A stretch of DNA of 64,000 bases from Bremerella sp. JC817 (GTDB lineage Bacteria; Planctomycetota; Planctomycetia; Pirellulales; Pirellulaceae). Positions within the stretch are counted from its first letter, which is position 1. Every line of letters begins with the position of its first letter. Where the stretch lies: contig NZ_JBFEFG010000268.1 of NCBI RefSeq assembly GCF_040718835.1, positions 496,001 through 560,000 of the forward strand, read 5' to 3'. The notes below the pieces were generated by a model. It had not been told where the DNA came from, ran no database searches, and was given only the letters and a program-made list of their open reading frames with translations. A program made the translations under genes and the position numbers. Of this stretch, positions 46,142 through 54,906 are shown piece by piece.

Positions 46142-47662
46142 TTAGCGCGGAAACGCGATAACCTTGGCTTCTGGCATCGAGTGATCTTCGTCCTGAACCA
46201 TCTCGTAAAGCAGTTCGCGGGCAACATCGCAGTCGCGCGGATCGCTTTGTTCGACTCGGTCGCTCACCAGTCGTTCGGTGGTTTGCCCAGTGATCAGCAC
46301 GGTGTCGCCAATTTCGGCCTGGCTCAAAGCATAGCGGATCGCTTCTTTGCGGTTGGCAACCACGTGGGCCTTAGCAGGTCGGGCGAAGCCATCAACGATG
46401 TCGTGAACCACTTCGTTCTGCATCTGCCCATAGCTGCCACTGAGAGTGATCAGCGACACATCGCTTCCTCGTTCAGCCACTCGGCCCAACAGCGGACGAT
46501 TGATTTTGTCACTCGATTCGTGGGCCCCCAGCACGCAGATCAAGCGGCCGTGGGTCACGCGGCGAAGGGTCTTCAAGGCAACCGCCAGCCCATCGTGGGT
46601 GTGGGCCTGATCGACGAAAACGCCGAACGATTGTCCGCATTCGATTCGCTGCATTCGACCTGGAAGCGTTTCCACCGATTCCAAGCCGCGAACGACCGTT
46701 TTCATATCCACTCCATAAACAAGGCACACCGCGGCGGCGACCAGGCAGTTGTATACATGGTGGTCACCAATCATGCGGGTGCAAACCGGCATCGTCTGGC
46801 TGCCGGCGGTCAGCAGGAAAGTTTGTTCGCTCTTGTGGCGTTCGACAACCGTCGCGGTGATCTCGCCCACTCCGTGGACGGCAATCGACAGCGATGGAAC
46901 TTCCGACTGATTCATCAGCCGCGTACAGTTCGAGTCGTCGCCGTTGAAAATGGCAACGCCTGTGTCGCGGAGGTATTTTAGAAGCTTCTTCTTGGCACGG
47001 TAGTAGTTGCGAGCCGAACCGTGCAATTCGATGTGATTCTGGCGAATATTGGTAAAGGCTGCCACGTCCAACTGGATGCCGGCGAGGTGTTGTTTGACCA
47101 AACCTTCGCTCGAAGCTTCAATCACGGCGTGGGTGCAGCCGTTGTATTGCATCCGTGAAAGAAGGTCCGCCATGATGGCCGGATTCGGCGTTGGATGGCT
47201 CCACGATTGTTCGTCGTAGCCGTTATCAAAACCGAGACTGGTCAAGCTGCCAACCTTGGCGCCAGCCTTCTGCAAAATGGCTTTAATCAGCAGGCAAGTC
47301 GTCGTTTTGCCGTTGGTTCCGGTGACACCAATCACCTTGATCCGATCGCTTGGTTGATCGGCCAACGCATGGCACAGTTGGCCATACGCCTCGCGGCTGT
47401 CCGAGACCACACACACCGGCACGCTAACGGGGAGTGGCTTCTCGGAGACAACCGCCGCGGCACCGCGACGGATGGCATCTTCGACATGGTCGTGGCCATC
47501 TTGATCGTCGTCGCAAATGGCCATGAATATTTCGCCGGGCAGAACATGCTCGGGTCGAGCACAGCAACCTTTGGCTAGAATGTCACTCGCACCGAAGAAT
47601 TTGGCTCCTGGCAGCAGATTGCGGAGCGATACTCCCACGCGGGAAGTGAGTGTCTGCGACAT
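46142..47662 (-). CDS. MurE-like Mur ligase lacking the meso-DAP recognition motifs
   Basis: 506 residues from the ATG at 47660-47662, with AAGGAGG six bases upstream. The ATP-binding TGTNGKT (114-120) is perfect and all three Mur ligase domains are present (FTNIRQNHIELHGSARNYYRAKKKL, MIGDHHVYNCLVAAAVCLVYG, GRMQRIECGQSFGVFVDQAHTHDGLA). However, the two motifs that bind meso-diaminopimelate in MurE are lost: DNPR is replaced by a GSYGQ stretch near 408-413, and GKGHE by GQTTE near 459-463. It is probably an amide ligase on a UDP-muramyl or other substrate, but not a standard MurE. The amino-acid specificity is unknown. Confidence 0.8.
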   Translation of the reverse strand: MSQTLTSRVGVSLRNLLPGAKFFGASDILAKGCCARPEHVLPGEIFMAICDDDQDGHDHVEDAIRRGAAAVVSEKPLPVSVPVCVVSDSREAYGQLCHALADQPSDRIKVIGVTGTNGKTTTCLLIKAILQKAGAKVGSLTSLGFDNGYDEQSWSHPTPNPAIMADLLSRMQYNGCTHAVIEASSEGLVKQHLAGIQLDVAAFTNIRQNHIELHGSARNYYRAKKKLLKYLRDTGVAIFNGDDSNCTRLMNQSEVPSLSIAVHGVGEITATVVERHKSEQTFLLTAGSQTMPVCTRMIGDHHVYNCLVAAAVCLVYGVDMKTVVRGLESVETLPGRMQRIECGQSFGVFVDQAHTHDGLAVALKTLRRVTHGRLICVLGAHESSDKINRPLLGRVAERGSDVSLITLSGSYGQMQNEVVHDIVDGFARPAKAHVVANRKEAIRYALSQAEIGDTVLITGQTTERLVSDRVEQSDPRDCDVARELLYEMVQDEDHSMPEAKVIAFPR

Positions 47663-47953
47663 CTTTGGCCTCCTTGCCAATGGTTGGGCGCGAACTAAGA
47701 CTGAGAAAAACCCCGAATCCGTTCGAAGTTTTTACGCAAGCGAAGTCTCCTGGTTCTTCCTCACCGCGGAGATGCCTAAAATAAGGTGGTCGCTCGACGC
47801 TGGAGCTAATGTTTTCCATTTCCGCTAAAGAGTCAACCCATCTTTGCCGACAGGGGCAACTTCTTCGGTCTGGAAAGCCTCAACAATTCGGCAAAGCGTC
47901 GGGAATGTTCCGATTCACATGCCAGCTAGCACTTTTTTTCTTATTTCACACAC

Positions 47954-48655
47954 ATGCCCTCGCAAGACTTCGATCTAGACGAACTGGCCGCTTACCTCCA
48001 CCTCACCCCACCTCAGGTCGAGAAGCTCGCCAACCGCGACGACATCCCCGGGAGAAAGGTTGCTGGCAAGTGGAAGTTCTCTAAAGCGGACATCCATCAC
48101 TGGTTGGAACATCGCATTGGTGTTTACGACGACCAACAACTGGAACGGGTCGAAGGGGTACTCGACCGGCATGGCAAGCATGAAGAGCCGGTCCGGATCT
48201 CCGACATGCTGCATGCCAGCACCATCAAGATTCCGATCACGTCGCGTTCGCCGCGGAAAGTGATCACGGAAATCTGCGAGGTCTCGATGGAAGCGGGCTA
48301 CTTGTGGGACGCGCCCAAGATGATGGACGCCATCCTGCAGCGTGAAAGCATGCACTCGACCGCGCTCGACAACGGCGTGGCGCTGCTTCACCCGCGACGT
48401 CCTTTGCCGATGATTCTGTCAGAAAGCTTTCTGGCGATGGGGCGAACCTACCAGGGCATTCCGTTTGGTGGCAGCCGTGGCGTGCTGACCGACGTCTTCT
48501 TTCTGATCGCTTCGGTCGACGACCCATCGCACCTGCGAACGCTGGCTCGTTTGAGCCGGATCATCAACGACAGCACTCTCATCCAAGGGATCCGGGCCGC
48601 TAACCATGCCGAAGACGTGCTCGAGCTGATCGAAGAACGCGAGGACCAACTGTAA
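47954..48655 (+). CDS. HTH-PTS EIIA fusion protein (PtsN-like, regulatory)
   Basis: 233 residues. The N-terminus (FDLDELAAYLHLTPPQVEKLANRDDIPGRKVAGKWKFSKADIHHWLEHR) is an excisionase/MerR-type helix-turn-helix of the helix_turn_helix_17 type. Residues about 80-230 are a PTS EIIA(Ntr)-like domain: VITEICEVSMEAGYLWDAPKMMDAILQRESMHSTALDNGVALLHPRRP, with the phosphorylatable His at 146 in LLHPRR. Domain order and His are as in PtsN relatives. No PTS enzyme I, HPr or EIIB/C is in the window, so it is likely regulatory. Confidence 0.85.
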   Translation: MPSQDFDLDELAAYLHLTPPQVEKLANRDDIPGRKVAGKWKFSKADIHHWLEHRIGVYDDQQLERVEGVLDRHGKHEEPVRISDMLHASTIKIPITSRSPRKVITEICEVSMEAGYLWDAPKMMDAILQRESMHSTALDNGVALLHPRRPLPMILSESFLAMGRTYQGIPFGGSRGVLTDVFFLIASVDDPSHLRTLARLSRIINDSTLIQGIRAANHAEDVLELIEEREDQL

Positions 48656-49453
48656 GTGGATATGCCAACGCGTACCGTTCTGGCCCTGGGCAACCTGGAT
48701 GCTCGTCCTTTCAAAGAGATGGTCGCCTGGCTGCGCTGGGTTCCTGGCGTTCAACTGGTAAGCGACGAGCAAATCGGCGGAGACGAACCGTTCGATCTGC
48801 TGATCCTTTGCAGCGAGCGTCCCGGGCAATTCACCCCGCGCGAGATCGATTTGCTACGGCATCGTTACCCGTTGGCGACCGTCGTGCTGCTGTATGGCCC
48901 GTGGTGCCATGGCGAAGGACGGACCGGCCCGGTCCCGGATGGCCTGGTTCGGGTTGCGTGGTTCGAGTGGTCTTACCGTTTGCCTTCGCTGCTGGAAGTC
49001 GGCCCGCAGGTTCCGGCCACGGCAACGCCTCAAGAGCAACTGTTTGGCTCGCTGGAAGACCGATTTGGCACGCAGCACAGCCGCCAGGTCGGTATCTGGG
49101 CGAATACCTGGGACGACTTCGACTATCTGCGTTCCGCTTGCCAGTCGCTAGGTTATGCCTCGGTTTGGCTGCAGTCCGAACCGCAGAGCCCGTGCGATAT
49201 CCTGATTGGTTTGATCCCCGGAACCGACGGGGCCGAGTTCGACGATCTGCAGGCCCGTTTGGCCGCCCATGCCGAGCAGTTGGCATTGGTCTGCCTGGCC
49301 ACGCCGACCTGGGAAGACTACCAGAAGCTACGTTCGACAGGCGTTTCAGCCGTTTTAGGGCAACCTTTCCGCCTGGCCGACCTGGCAAACCTACTTGAAA
49401 CCCGCCCAGATTGCGGCATTTTGCCCCTCGTCAATCCCCAGGGCAGCCGGTAG
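48656..49453 (+). CDS. Possible degenerate receiver-like protein of unknown function
   Basis: 265 residues from a GTG directly after the stop of the HTH-EIIA gene, without a gap, so translation is probably coupled; an ATG follows two codons later. The alternating beta/alpha pattern (DEPFDLLILCSERPGQFTPREIDLLRHRYPLATVVLLYGPWCHGEGR...) suggests an incomplete response-regulator fold, perhaps two copies in tandem (second from VGIWANTWDDFDYLRSACQSLGYASVWLQ). The phospho-acceptor Asp pair is not convincing. It may act together with the EIIA protein. Function unknown. Confidence 0.55.
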   Translation: MDMPTRTVLALGNLDARPFKEMVAWLRWVPGVQLVSDEQIGGDEPFDLLILCSERPGQFTPREIDLLRHRYPLATVVLLYGPWCHGEGRTGPVPDGLVRVAWFEWSYRLPSLLEVGPQVPATATPQEQLFGSLEDRFGTQHSRQVGIWANTWDDFDYLRSACQSLGYASVWLQSEPQSPCDILIGLIPGTDGAEFDDLQARLAAHAEQLALVCLATPTWEDYQKLRSTGVSAVLGQPFRLADLANLLETRPDCGILPLVNPQGSR

Positions 49454-49527
49454 GATGAGGAGTTCGACCAGCGGCTTTGGCCCTTCTTATGGGGATCCGC
49501 TTTCCGTTAACCCCGATTCTTAGCTTC

Positions 49528-50946
49528 ATGACCAGTCTTCCCATTATCGATCCGAATACGCCTGCTCCTTCCGTCGCCGAAACTAGTGGCAGCGGCGAAG
49601 CCCGTGGAAAGTATTCGTTCATCAGTCTCGGCTGTCCCAAGAACCTGGTCGACAGCGAACGGATGTTGGGGCTGTTGGACAAAGATGGCTATCAATTGAC
49701 CCAGGAGACCGAAGGCTCGGACTTCGTGGTGATCAACACGTGCGGTTTCATCGAGCGTGCTCGTGACGAGTCGTTCGCCGCGATCCACGAGATGCTCGAG
49801 CTGAAGCGTCAGGGCAAGATCAAAGGGGTGATCGTCTCCGGCTGTCTGGCCGAGCGTCAGAAAGAAGCCTTGCTGGAAACCTGCCCTGAGATCGACCAGG
49901 TGGTCGGCGTGTTCGGGCGGGAAGAGATCACCAAGGTCGCCGATCGCCTGCTGGGCAAGCTGGAAGAACAACGCACCGTCTTCAAGCCAGCTCCGGTCCG
50001 AGCGTTGAACGACCGTGAACGTCTGCGTATCACGCCGCGACACTTCTCGTACCTAAAGATCTCGGAAGGTTGCGATCGCCTGTGCACCTTCTGTGCGATC
50101 CCGAAGATGCGCGGCAAGCACGCCACCAAGCCAATGGAAGAAGTGATCGCCGAGGCGCACGAACTTTCGGCCGACGGCGTTCGCGAACTGATCATCGTCG
50201 CCCAGGATACCACCTATTACGGCATGGACCTGTATGGCGAGACCCGCCTGGCCGAGCTGCTGACGCAATTGAATCAGGTCGACGGCATCGACTGGATTCG
50301 CCTGATGTACTTCTATCCGATGTACATCACCAAGCCACTGCTGCAGACCATCGCCGATAGCGAAAAGATCGTCCCTTACGTCGACATCCCATTGCAGCAC
50401 ATCAACGACACCATGCTTCGCCGCATGGCTCGTCGTGTGACCAAGAGCCAGACCGAAGACATGGTCGGCCAGATGCGCGACATTATTCCGGACTTGAACA
50501 TCCGTACGACATTCATCACTGGCTTCCCAGGCGAAACCGACGAACAGTTCCTGGAACTGGCCGATTTCATCGAAGCCCAGCGTTTCGAGCGCGTCGGTGT
50601 GTTTACCTACTCGAAGGAAGAAGATACCCCAGCGGTCAAGCTGAGCGATCACATTCCAGAAGAGCTGATGGAACAGCGTCGCGAACACCTGATGGCCATC
50701 CAGCAGGAAGTGGTCTTCGACCATAACGAAGCGAAGGTTGGTCAGACGCTGGATGTCATCATCGACCAGCCGGTCCCCGGCGAAAAGACTGCCTGGATCG
50801 GCCGCACCAAGGCCGACGCTCCTGACGTCGACTGCGTGACCTACGTCACCGGCAAAGGATTGAAGCCAGGGGATATCGTTCCGACCGAGATTGTGATGTA
50901 CAAAGATTACGATCTGGTCGGCGTGGCGAAAGACGCCGCCAAATAG
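49528..50946 (+). CDS. rimO: Ribosomal protein S12 methylthiotransferase RimO
   Basis: 472 residues from the ATG at 49528; an in-frame ATG at 49477 would add 17 unlike residues. The three N-terminal Fe-S cysteines are visible (SLGCPKN Cys36, INTCGFIE Cys72, VSGCLAE Cys106). The radical SAM CxxxCxxC is Cys182, Cys186, Cys189 (EGCDRLCTFCAIPKMRGKHATKP). A TRAM domain ends the protein (QTLDVIIDQPVPGEKTAWIGRTKADAPDVD). RimO adds a methylthio group to Asp89 of ribosomal protein S12. It is followed by pgsA after 39 bases. Confidence 0.95.
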   Translation: MTSLPIIDPNTPAPSVAETSGSGEARGKYSFISLGCPKNLVDSERMLGLLDKDGYQLTQETEGSDFVVINTCGFIERARDESFAAIHEMLELKRQGKIKGVIVSGCLAERQKEALLETCPEIDQVVGVFGREEITKVADRLLGKLEEQRTVFKPAPVRALNDRERLRITPRHFSYLKISEGCDRLCTFCAIPKMRGKHATKPMEEVIAEAHELSADGVRELIIVAQDTTYYGMDLYGETRLAELLTQLNQVDGIDWIRLMYFYPMYITKPLLQTIADSEKIVPYVDIPLQHINDTMLRRMARRVTKSQTEDMVGQMRDIIPDLNIRTTFITGFPGETDEQFLELADFIEAQRFERVGVFTYSKEEDTPAVKLSDHIPEELMEQRREHLMAIQQEVVFDHNEAKVGQTLDVIIDQPVPGEKTAWIGRTKADAPDVDCVTYVTGKGLKPGDIVPTEIVMYKDYDLVGVAKDAAK

Positions 50947-50985
50947 CGAGAACTACCTGCGGCTGCACATCCTAGCGGAGTCTTC

Positions 50986-51645
50986 ATGTCTGACAAGCCG
51001 ATCCCATCCAACGTGATTGTCAACGTTCCCAATACGCTGACAGCGATCCGTTTTGTGCTTTCCATCGTGGGATTCGTGCTATTGCCACTGCACCTGGTAT
51101 GGGGCGCCCTGGCGATCTTTATCATTGCGGTCTCGACCGACTGGATCGATGGTTACTGGGCACGCAAATACAACCAGGTGACTCAGTTCGGCCGCATCTT
51201 CGATCCATTCGTCGACAAGATCATCATCTGCGGCACGTTTGTCTTTCTGGTCGCTCTGCCGGGATCCGGGATCGCGGCCTGGGTGGCCGTGGTGGTGATG
51301 GGCCGCGAGATGCTGGTCACCGTGATTCGCAGCTTTGTCGAACAACATGGCGGCGACTTCTCGGCCAATTGGCCTGGCAAATGGAAGATGGTTTTGCAGT
51401 GCGCCGCCGCAATTCTTTCGATGTTGGCCCTCGAACTTAGCGACGGCACCGCGGTCACCACCTGGTATGGCCTGTCGAACTTCCACTCGCCGACACTGGT
51501 CAACGCGATCGGCAGCGATGCGTTTGTCGCCTACTTGTTCAATCTGAACTTGTGGGGCATGGTGGGACTTACCTTGGCATCTGGTTGGATCTATGTCGTC
51601 GATGCCATGCGGATGATCCGTTCCGGACAGCTCACCTCGAAATAA
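50986..51645 (+). CDS. pgsA: CDP-diacylglycerol-glycerol-3-phosphate 3-phosphatidyltransferase-like protein
   Basis: 219 residues with several transmembrane helices. The CDP-alcohol phosphotransferase motif is complete: Asp52, Asp55-Gly56, Ala59-Arg60, Gly69, Asp73 and Asp77 in DWIDGYWARKYNQVTQFGRIFDPFVDK. The sequence best fits PgsA, which makes phosphatidylglycerol phosphate at the inner membrane; phosphatidylserine or cardiolipin synthase activity cannot be excluded. Between rimO and the CPBP protease gene, the spacings (39 and 13 bases) suggest one operon. Confidence 0.88.
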   Translation: MSDKPIPSNVIVNVPNTLTAIRFVLSIVGFVLLPLHLVWGALAIFIIAVSTDWIDGYWARKYNQVTQFGRIFDPFVDKIIICGTFVFLVALPGSGIAAWVAVVVMGREMLVTVIRSFVEQHGGDFSANWPGKWKMVLQCAAAILSMLALELSDGTAVTTWYGLSNFHSPTLVNAIGSDAFVAYLFNLNLWGMVGLTLASGWIYVVDAMRMIRSGQLTSK

Positions 51646-51658
51646 GCTCGCCACTGCC

Positions 51659-52717
51659 ATGCAATCGCTTGTTGGACTCGCCATACTACTGTACGCCGCG
51701 ACCTTGATTGCCGCGTGCGTCGGTTTGTGGATCTTCATCTTCAAGCGATTCCGCGAAGGGACGCCGGTCCTCGAGGCCCGTCCCGCTCCGCCAGCCAATT
51801 GGGGCCTGGTCGATGTGCTGGGTGGAGCGATCGGCGTAATCTTCTTGATCATTGTTTTCTCGGCAATTGCCGTTGGACCACGATCTTCCTCCTCGGAACT
51901 CACCATCGAGCAGCAAAGCGGAATGATGTGGGCGCAGATGTTCGCCCAGTCGCTGGTCTGCTTGATCATCCTGGGGCTGATCTTCCTGCGAGGTGGCAGG
52001 AATCAGATCTTCGGCGACTCGCCAAGCACCTTTTTGAACGACGTGAAGATCGGTATCGCCGCGTTCGGTGCGTTGTGCGTTCCGGTGCTCGTTTTACAGA
52101 TGATCCTGGCGCTGCTCGTCCCGTACGAGCACCAGTTGATCGATATGATGCTGACCAACCCGACGTCGAACATCATCATCCCGGTGGTATTCTCGGCGGT
52201 GATCATCGCCCCGCTGACCGAAGAGTTCGCTTTTCGGCTGGTGCTGCAAGGCTGGCTGGAAGATGTCCTCTCCGGTCGACTGCATAACGGAGTCGAGATC
52301 TTGCTGGGACGGATCGTGGGGCTAGACCTCAATCGTTCCGAGACCTTCGAGGTGGCCAGCGAGCCTCTCGTCAAATCGCTGCCAGCTTCCGACGTGGAAG
52401 AGAGCGCCAACCCATATCAATCCCCGCTGCCTGAGACCGTCGCCGCGGAGGTTCCCGTGAACGGAAACGAGGCCCGTCCGCAGTTGATGGCCGTGCCGAT
52501 CCTGGTCAGCTCGTTGCTGTTTGCCGGGCTGCACTTGGGGCAAGGGGCCGCGCCGATTCCGCTGTTCGTGCTGGCGTTGGGTCTGGGCTACGTCTATCAG
52601 AAAACACGCACGCTGACCCCAAGCCTGGTGGTGCATATGCTGCTCAACGGGCAATCGATGTTGCTGCTTTTGCTGCAACTGATCTTTGGCGATGGGCTGA
52701 CCGAGCCGCCGGTTTAA
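51659..52717 (+). CDS. CPBP-family intramembrane glutamic protease with large loop insertion
   Basis: 352 residues with about eight membrane helices. The catalytic motifs of the CPBP (Rce1-like) family are present: Glu188-Glu189 with Arg193 (APLTEEFAFRLVLQG), FAGLH with His292, and His326-x3-Asn330. Between the first and second motif lies an insertion of roughly 75 residues (about 200-275) that is soluble and charged, unusually long for the family. The protein may process prenylated or other membrane substrates; CPBP proteins also act in bacteriocin immunity. It follows pgsA by 13 bases. Confidence 0.85.
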   Translation: MQSLVGLAILLYAATLIAACVGLWIFIFKRFREGTPVLEARPAPPANWGLVDVLGGAIGVIFLIIVFSAIAVGPRSSSSELTIEQQSGMMWAQMFAQSLVCLIILGLIFLRGGRNQIFGDSPSTFLNDVKIGIAAFGALCVPVLVLQMILALLVPYEHQLIDMMLTNPTSNIIIPVVFSAVIIAPLTEEFAFRLVLQGWLEDVLSGRLHNGVEILLGRIVGLDLNRSETFEVASEPLVKSLPASDVEESANPYQSPLPETVAAEVPVNGNEARPQLMAVPILVSSLLFAGLHLGQGAAPIPLFVLALGLGYVYQKTRTLTPSLVVHMLLNGQSMLLLLLQLIFGDGLTEPPV

Positions 52718-52741
52718 CTGCCCGAGCAATCCCTCTATAAT
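52713..52741 (+). promoter_or_regulatory. Candidate promoter of the Gfo/Idh/MocA gene at 52831
   Basis: A consensus -10 TATAAT (52736-52741) with a weak -35 TTTAAC (52713-52718) 17 bases upstream. The -35 overlaps the end of the CPBP coding region. Start codon about 90 bases downstream. Confidence 0.4.
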
Positions 52742-52830
52742 GCCTGCCTGACAAAGGGTATCAGGACGTCTGTCATTGGTTCCGTTCCCTGGTCGTTCCC
52801 CCATCCATCCAAGTAGCGGAGTAGAGACGA

Positions 52831-53916
52831 ATGGCGTTCGGTTTTGGCATTATCGGCACCGGCATGATCGCGGAATTCCATGCGAAGGCAATCGCAGACA
52901 TTCCCGACGCCAAACTCGTGGGCTGCTTCAATCGTACCGCTGAAAAGGCTCAGGCCTTCGCCGAGAAGCATGGCATCACCGCGTACGAAGATCTGGACGC
53001 CATGCTGGCCAATCCCGACATCCATGTCGTGACCATCGGTACCGCCAGCGGTGCCCACATGGAACCCGCTGTTGCCGCCGCCAAAGCTGGCAAGCATGTC
53101 ATCATCGAGAAGCCACTCGACGTCACGCTCGCTCGCTGCGATGCCATCATCCAGGCCTGCCAGGAAAACAACGTCAAGCTGGCCACCATCTTCCCCAGCC
53201 GCTTCCATGGTCCCGCGACCGAAATGAAGAAGGCGATCGAAGAAGGCCGCTTCGGCACGCTCTCGCTCGGGGATGCCTACGTGAAGTGGTTCCGTACCCA
53301 GGCCTATTACGACAGCGGTGCCTGGCGTGGTACCTGGCAGCTCGACGGTGGTGGCGCCCTGATGAATCAGGCCATCCATAGCGTCGATTTGCTGTGCTGG
53401 TTGATGGGCGATGTCGAATCGATCACCGCCAACTGCAGCCTGATCGGTCACGAACGCATCGAAGTCGAAGACGTTGCCGTTGCTTCGCTGAAGTTCAAGA
53501 ATGGTGCCCTCGGCACGATCGAAGCCAGCACGGCTGTTTTCCCAGGCTACCTGAAGCGCATCGAGATTCACGGCACCCAGGGCACGGCCGTGATGGAAGA
53601 AGAAGATATCAAGACCTGGGACTTCGCCGAACCAACCGCGGAAGACGAAGCGATCAAGGCCCGTCTCGCCGGCAAGACCGAAACGGGTGGTGGTGCCGCC
53701 GACCCGAAGGCGATCGGTCATCATGGTCACCGGGCCCAGTTTGAAGATTTGCTAGCCGCCGTGAAAGAAGATCGCGAACCGGCGATCAACGGACCGGAAG
53801 GTCGCCGTTCGGTCGAAGTGATTCTGGCGATCTACCAGGCAGCCGCCACCGGCCAGCGGGTCGATTTCCCCTTGGAAAAAGACCCAGACCTGGGTGACTG
53901 GTCGCCGGGCAAATAG
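52831..53916 (+). CDS. Gfo/Idh/MocA-family NAD(P)-dependent oxidoreductase
   Basis: 361 residues, GGAG before the ATG. A Rossmann fold GIIGTGMIAEFHAKAI opens the protein, followed by VVTIGTASGAHMEPAVAAAKAGKHVIIEKPLDVTLARCDAI with the EKP motif, and the GGGALMNQAIHSVDLLCWLMG segment with the catalytic His. The C-terminal (beta/alpha) domain continues to the end. Cytoplasmic: no Tat signal, unlike the relative at 62839. Such enzymes act on sugars and inositols; the substrate is unknown. Convergent with the isomerase-like gene. Confidence 0.9.
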   Translation: MAFGFGIIGTGMIAEFHAKAIADIPDAKLVGCFNRTAEKAQAFAEKHGITAYEDLDAMLANPDIHVVTIGTASGAHMEPAVAAAKAGKHVIIEKPLDVTLARCDAIIQACQENNVKLATIFPSRFHGPATEMKKAIEEGRFGTLSLGDAYVKWFRTQAYYDSGAWRGTWQLDGGGALMNQAIHSVDLLCWLMGDVESITANCSLIGHERIEVEDVAVASLKFKNGALGTIEASTAVFPGYLKRIEIHGTQGTAVMEEEDIKTWDFAEPTAEDEAIKARLAGKTETGGGAADPKAIGHHGHRAQFEDLLAAVKEDREPAINGPEGRRSVEVILAIYQAAATGQRVDFPLEKDPDLGDWSPGK

Positions 53917-53933
53917 TCGACCGCTGGAAGTAG

Positions 53934-54797
53934 TTACTTCTTCGCAGACTCAGTGGCCAGGTCAGCACGCAGTTGCTGCAGGCCATCGAGATTCTCTTGC
54001 AGCGATTCTTTCGCATCGAGTTCGTTCCGGTGATCAAGGATCCCAATCGGTGCTTGATAGCCGGCATCGAGCACGGTTTGAATCATCTGCTTCTCATGCT
54101 TCCCTTTGCCAATGCCCAGAATCTTGGGTTGAGCCTGAGCGTTCATCCCGTTCAGGTTCAAGCAAAGCAAGTAAGGCTGCATCTGCCGAAACGCTTCGGG
54201 CCAATCGGCGATGTGCTCGTGCCCGTGATGGAAGTTGTAGACAATCCCGACTTGCGGATATCCCATCTCGCGAAGCTTCTGGCAAACGGCGACCATGTTC
54301 GCAGGCTCGCCGGTCCAGCCGCCATGGTTGTAGATCCCCAGCGATAAACCTTCCTTCGCGGTTCGCTCGGCGAGCGGCTTGAGCCAGTTCGCGGCTTCCT
54401 CGACCTTGGCCTCTTGCGACTCCGCCTTCGGCTGCGGAATCATCTGCCAGATCTGCGGGCGTACGCCATACTTCTCGAACAAACGGAACGCCTCGTCATG
54501 CGTTCCCCAGAAGGCGAACATATCGATGCCTTCCTTTTTGTACGCTTGCAATTCGGCCTCGAAGGTCGGCACATGCTCGGCTCGCCAGTCATAAGCACAG
54601 CGTGTGACGCCAAGTTCTTTCAGCATCTTGGCGCGTGCTTCCGGCGAACGCTTCGAAGCGTCGAACGGCACGATACACCACGCCACCAGGTTCGATGGCT
54701 CCAGCGGATCTGGTTCCGCGGCGCGGCCGGCGGGAATCAGGGCTGTCGAGAAGGTAATCAGCGTAAGCAGGAGTGCTGCGACGATCGAACGCGTCAT
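53934..54797 (-). CDS. Exported sugar phosphate isomerase/epimerase-like TIM-barrel protein
   Basis: 287 residues from the ATG at 54795-54797. The signal peptide is MTRSIVAALLLTLITFSTALIPAGRAAE. The rest fits the xylose isomerase-like TIM barrel (AP endonuclease 2 fold): KMLKELGVTRCAYDWRAEHVPTFEAEL, EGLSLGIYNHGGWTGEPANMVAVCQKLREMG, VGIVYNFHHGHEHIADWPEAF, with His and Glu residues in metal-binding positions. Exported versions of this fold are common in planctomycetes; the reaction is unknown. It is convergent with the Gfo/Idh/MocA gene, 17 bases away. Confidence 0.8.
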   Translation of the reverse strand: MTRSIVAALLLTLITFSTALIPAGRAAEPDPLEPSNLVAWCIVPFDASKRSPEARAKMLKELGVTRCAYDWRAEHVPTFEAELQAYKKEGIDMFAFWGTHDEAFRLFEKYGVRPQIWQMIPQPKAESQEAKVEEAANWLKPLAERTAKEGLSLGIYNHGGWTGEPANMVAVCQKLREMGYPQVGIVYNFHHGHEHIADWPEAFRQMQPYLLCLNLNGMNAQAQPKILGIGKGKHEKQMIQTVLDAGYQAPIGILDHRNELDAKESLQENLDGLQQLRADLATESAKK

Positions 54798-54906
54798 GGT
54801 GGGTGCTTTCCGCGAGCAAGAGTAAGGGGCGAGTCCTCCAGCATCGGCTCTGTGGCACGACAAATCAAGTAGAAACTTCGTCCCCGCGGCTGACGCTTGG
54901 CATCGC

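Noticed and set aside
46749..46760. Second TGTATACA palindrome, similar to the imuA operator
   Set aside because: It lies inside the MurE-like coding sequence, not near a promoter; likely chance.
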